Position numbers and translations under genes: made by a program. A stretch of DNA of 64,000 nt from assembly GCA_037577475.1 (NCBI GenBank), contig CM075189.1:14542839-14606838 (forward strand), read 5' to 3'. This stretch comes from Chaunax sp. Z400 (lineage: Eukaryota; Chordata; Actinopteri; Lophiiformes; Chaunacidae). The notes beneath the pieces are model-generated. The model searched no databases, had not been told where the DNA came from, and worked only from the letters and a program-made list of their open reading frames with translations. Positions 62,117-64,000 of this stretch are shown in pieces; position 1 is the stretch's first letter; every line of letters begins with the position of its first letter.

Positions 62117-63577
62117 AAAGTTTTTATTACACATCAAAGTTGGAAAGAATTGCATTATTGGAGGTGAAAAAAGCAATATTTTGATCATTGCATGGTATTT
62201 CAAGGTAGGATTACTCAAAAAGTAGAAGGTAAGGGTACTTCATAATAATTGTACATGTAGTGGTACATCTCCTCTAACAGAAACAATAAGAATCATGAAG
62301 ACACTATTGAAAATAAGGTTTATATGACACATCAAATTTGGAAAGAATTGCATTATTGTAGGGAAAAAAGCATTATATTGATCGATACATGGTATTTCAA
62401 TGTAGGATTACTCAAAAAGTAGAAAGCAAGGATACTTCATAATGATTGTACATGTAGTCCTATATGTCCCTTAACAAAAAATATGAGTGGAATGAACATA
62501 AACCTGAAAATAAAGTTTTTATTACACATCATATTTGGAATGAATTGCATTATTGGAGGTGAAAAAAGCAATATTTTGATCATTGCATGGTATTTCAAGG
62601 TGGGATTACTCAAAAAGTAGAAAGTAAGGGTACTTCATAATGATTGTACATGTAGTGGTAGATCTCCTCTAACAGAAACAATAAGAATCATGAAGACACT
62701 ATTGAAAATAAGGTTTTAATGACACATCAAATTTGGAAAGAATTGCATTATTGTAGGGAAAAAAAGCATTATATTGATCGATACATGGTATTTCAAGGTA
62801 GGATTACTCAAAAAGTAGAAAGCAAGAGTATGTCATAATGATTGTACATGTAGTACTATACGTCCTCTAACAAAAAATATGAGTGACATGAACACAAAAC
62901 TGGAAATAAAGTTTTTATTACACATCAAAGTTGGAATGAATTGCATTATTGGAGGTGGAAAAAAGCAATATTTTGATCATTGCATGGTATTTCAAGGTGG
63001 GATTACTCAAAAAGTAGAAAGTAAGGGTACTTCATAATGATTGTACATGTAGTGGTAGATCTCCTCTAACAGAAACAATAAGAATCATGAAGACACTATT
63101 GAAAATAAGGTTTTAATGACACATCAAATTTGGAAAGAATTGCATTATTGTAGGGAAAAAAAGCATTATATTGATCGATACATGGTATTTCAAGGTAGGA
63201 TTACTCAAAAAGTAGAAAGCAAGGGTATGTCATAATGATTGTACATGTAGTCCTATACGTCCTCTAACAAAAAATATGAGTGTCATGAACACAAAACTGG
63301 AAATAAAGTTTTTATTACACATCAAAGTTGGAATGAATTGCATTATTGGAGGTGGAAAAAAGCAATATTTTGATCATTGCATGGTATTTCAAGGTGGGAT
63401 TACTCGAAAAGTGCAAAGTACAAGTACTTCATAATAATTGTACCAATAGTGGTACATGTCCTCTAACAGGAACTATGAGAATCATGAAGACACTATTGAA
63501 AATAAGGTTTTTATGACACATCAAAGATGGAAGGAATTGCATTATTGTAGGGAAAAAAACATTATATTGATCGATAC
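62117..63577 (+). repeat. AT-rich satellite block, 4 A/B dimers
   Basis: Type A monomers start at 62117, 62512, 62908 and 63305. Type B monomers start at 62315, 62710, 63107 and 63504. The dimer period is 395-397 bp. The third dimer is nearly a copy of its neighbours. The last B monomer is cut at the same base as in unit 1. Confidence 0.92.
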
Positions 63578-64000
63578 AACCCTAACCCTAACCCTAGCTC
63601 TAACCCTAACCCTAGCTGTAACCCTAACCCTAGCTCTAACCCTTACCCGAGCTCTACCCCTGACCCTAACCCTAGCTGTAACCCTAACCCTAACCCTAGC
63701 GCTAACCCTAACCCTAGCTCAAACCCTAACCCTAGCCGTAGCTCAAACCCTAACCCTAGCTCAAACCCTAACCCTAACCCTAGCTCAAACCCTAACCCTA
63801 ACCCTAGCTCAAACCCTAACCCTAACCCTAGCTCAAACCCTAACCCTAACCCTAACCCTAGCTCAAACCCTAACCCTAACCCTAGCTCAAACCCTAACCC
63901 TAACCCTAACCCTAGCTCAAACCCTAACCCTAACCCTAACCCTAGCTCAAACCCTAACCCTAACCCTAGCTCAAACCCTAACCCTAACCCTAACCCTAGC
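63578..64000 (+). repeat. Telomere-like array 3 (cut by window end)
   Basis: It begins with the same irregular series as array 2, including the rare CCCTTACCCGAGCTCTACCC, followed by GCTCAA-spaced runs in the same order. It continues past the window. Confidence 0.93.

Larger units (their letters stand above)
61922..64000 (+). repeat. Macrosatellite unit 2 (incomplete)
   Basis: This is the second copy of the leader, satellite block and telomere-like array. The satellite block is one dimer longer than in unit 1, so array 3 starts 4556 bp after array 2. The window ends inside array 3. Confidence 0.92.

Noticed and set aside
57590..64000. CRISPR-like or true telomere array
   Set aside because: Units are six-base hexamers without unique spacers, so this is not CRISPR. 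The orientation relative to the gene and the embedded satellite blocks argue against a functional chromosome end at this position.

Overview
The window reads as a piece of a teleost fish chromosome. It has the split-gene layout of a vertebrate gene, AT-rich introns and spacers, many decayed copies of repeats that look like common fish transposon families, and interstitial telomere-type arrays. No prokaryotic or organellar features are visible. Homology statements rest on recalled family sequences, because no search could be run.

One protein gene can be supported: the 3' two thirds of fstl5 (follistatin-like 5), on the + strand. Nine coding exons lie between 7419 and 46447, all with AG/GT junctions and mutually consistent phases. 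Together they give 1650 nt, that is 549 codons plus a TAG stop. They encode the end of the first Ig domain, the second Ig domain and the whole C-terminal beta-propeller-like region. The 5' exons (signal peptide, follistatin/Kazal, EF-hand and the start of Ig1) lie upstream of base 1. The fourth exon in the window is only 27 nt long. A 3' UTR of up to about 1.7 kb follows, with two AATAAA signals.

The introns (1-45.7 kb) and the spacer (48.1-57.6 kb) contain no other recognisable gene. They hold transposon remains: a broken Tc1/IS630-type transposase (about 11.8-12.0 kb, minus strand), a broken hAT-type transposase (about 35.2-35.6 kb, minus strand), a roughly 520-bp hAT-like miniature element with a likely target-site duplication (52.9-53.5 kb), several palindromic elements, and retroelement-like tails.

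From about 57.6 kb to the end lies the most unusual part, a macrosatellite. Its first complete unit is 4171 bp (57751-61921). It joins a block of roughly 198-bp AT-rich satellite monomers, arranged as A/B dimers, to about 2.9 kb of compound telomere-like hexamers (ACCCTA runs broken by GCTCAA). A second unit starts at 61922 and runs off the window. The CCCTAA orientation on the + strand, with the gene to its left, is opposite to that of a telomere capping the right side, so these arrays are interstitial in this assembly. They leave very long open frames on both strands that are not genes.
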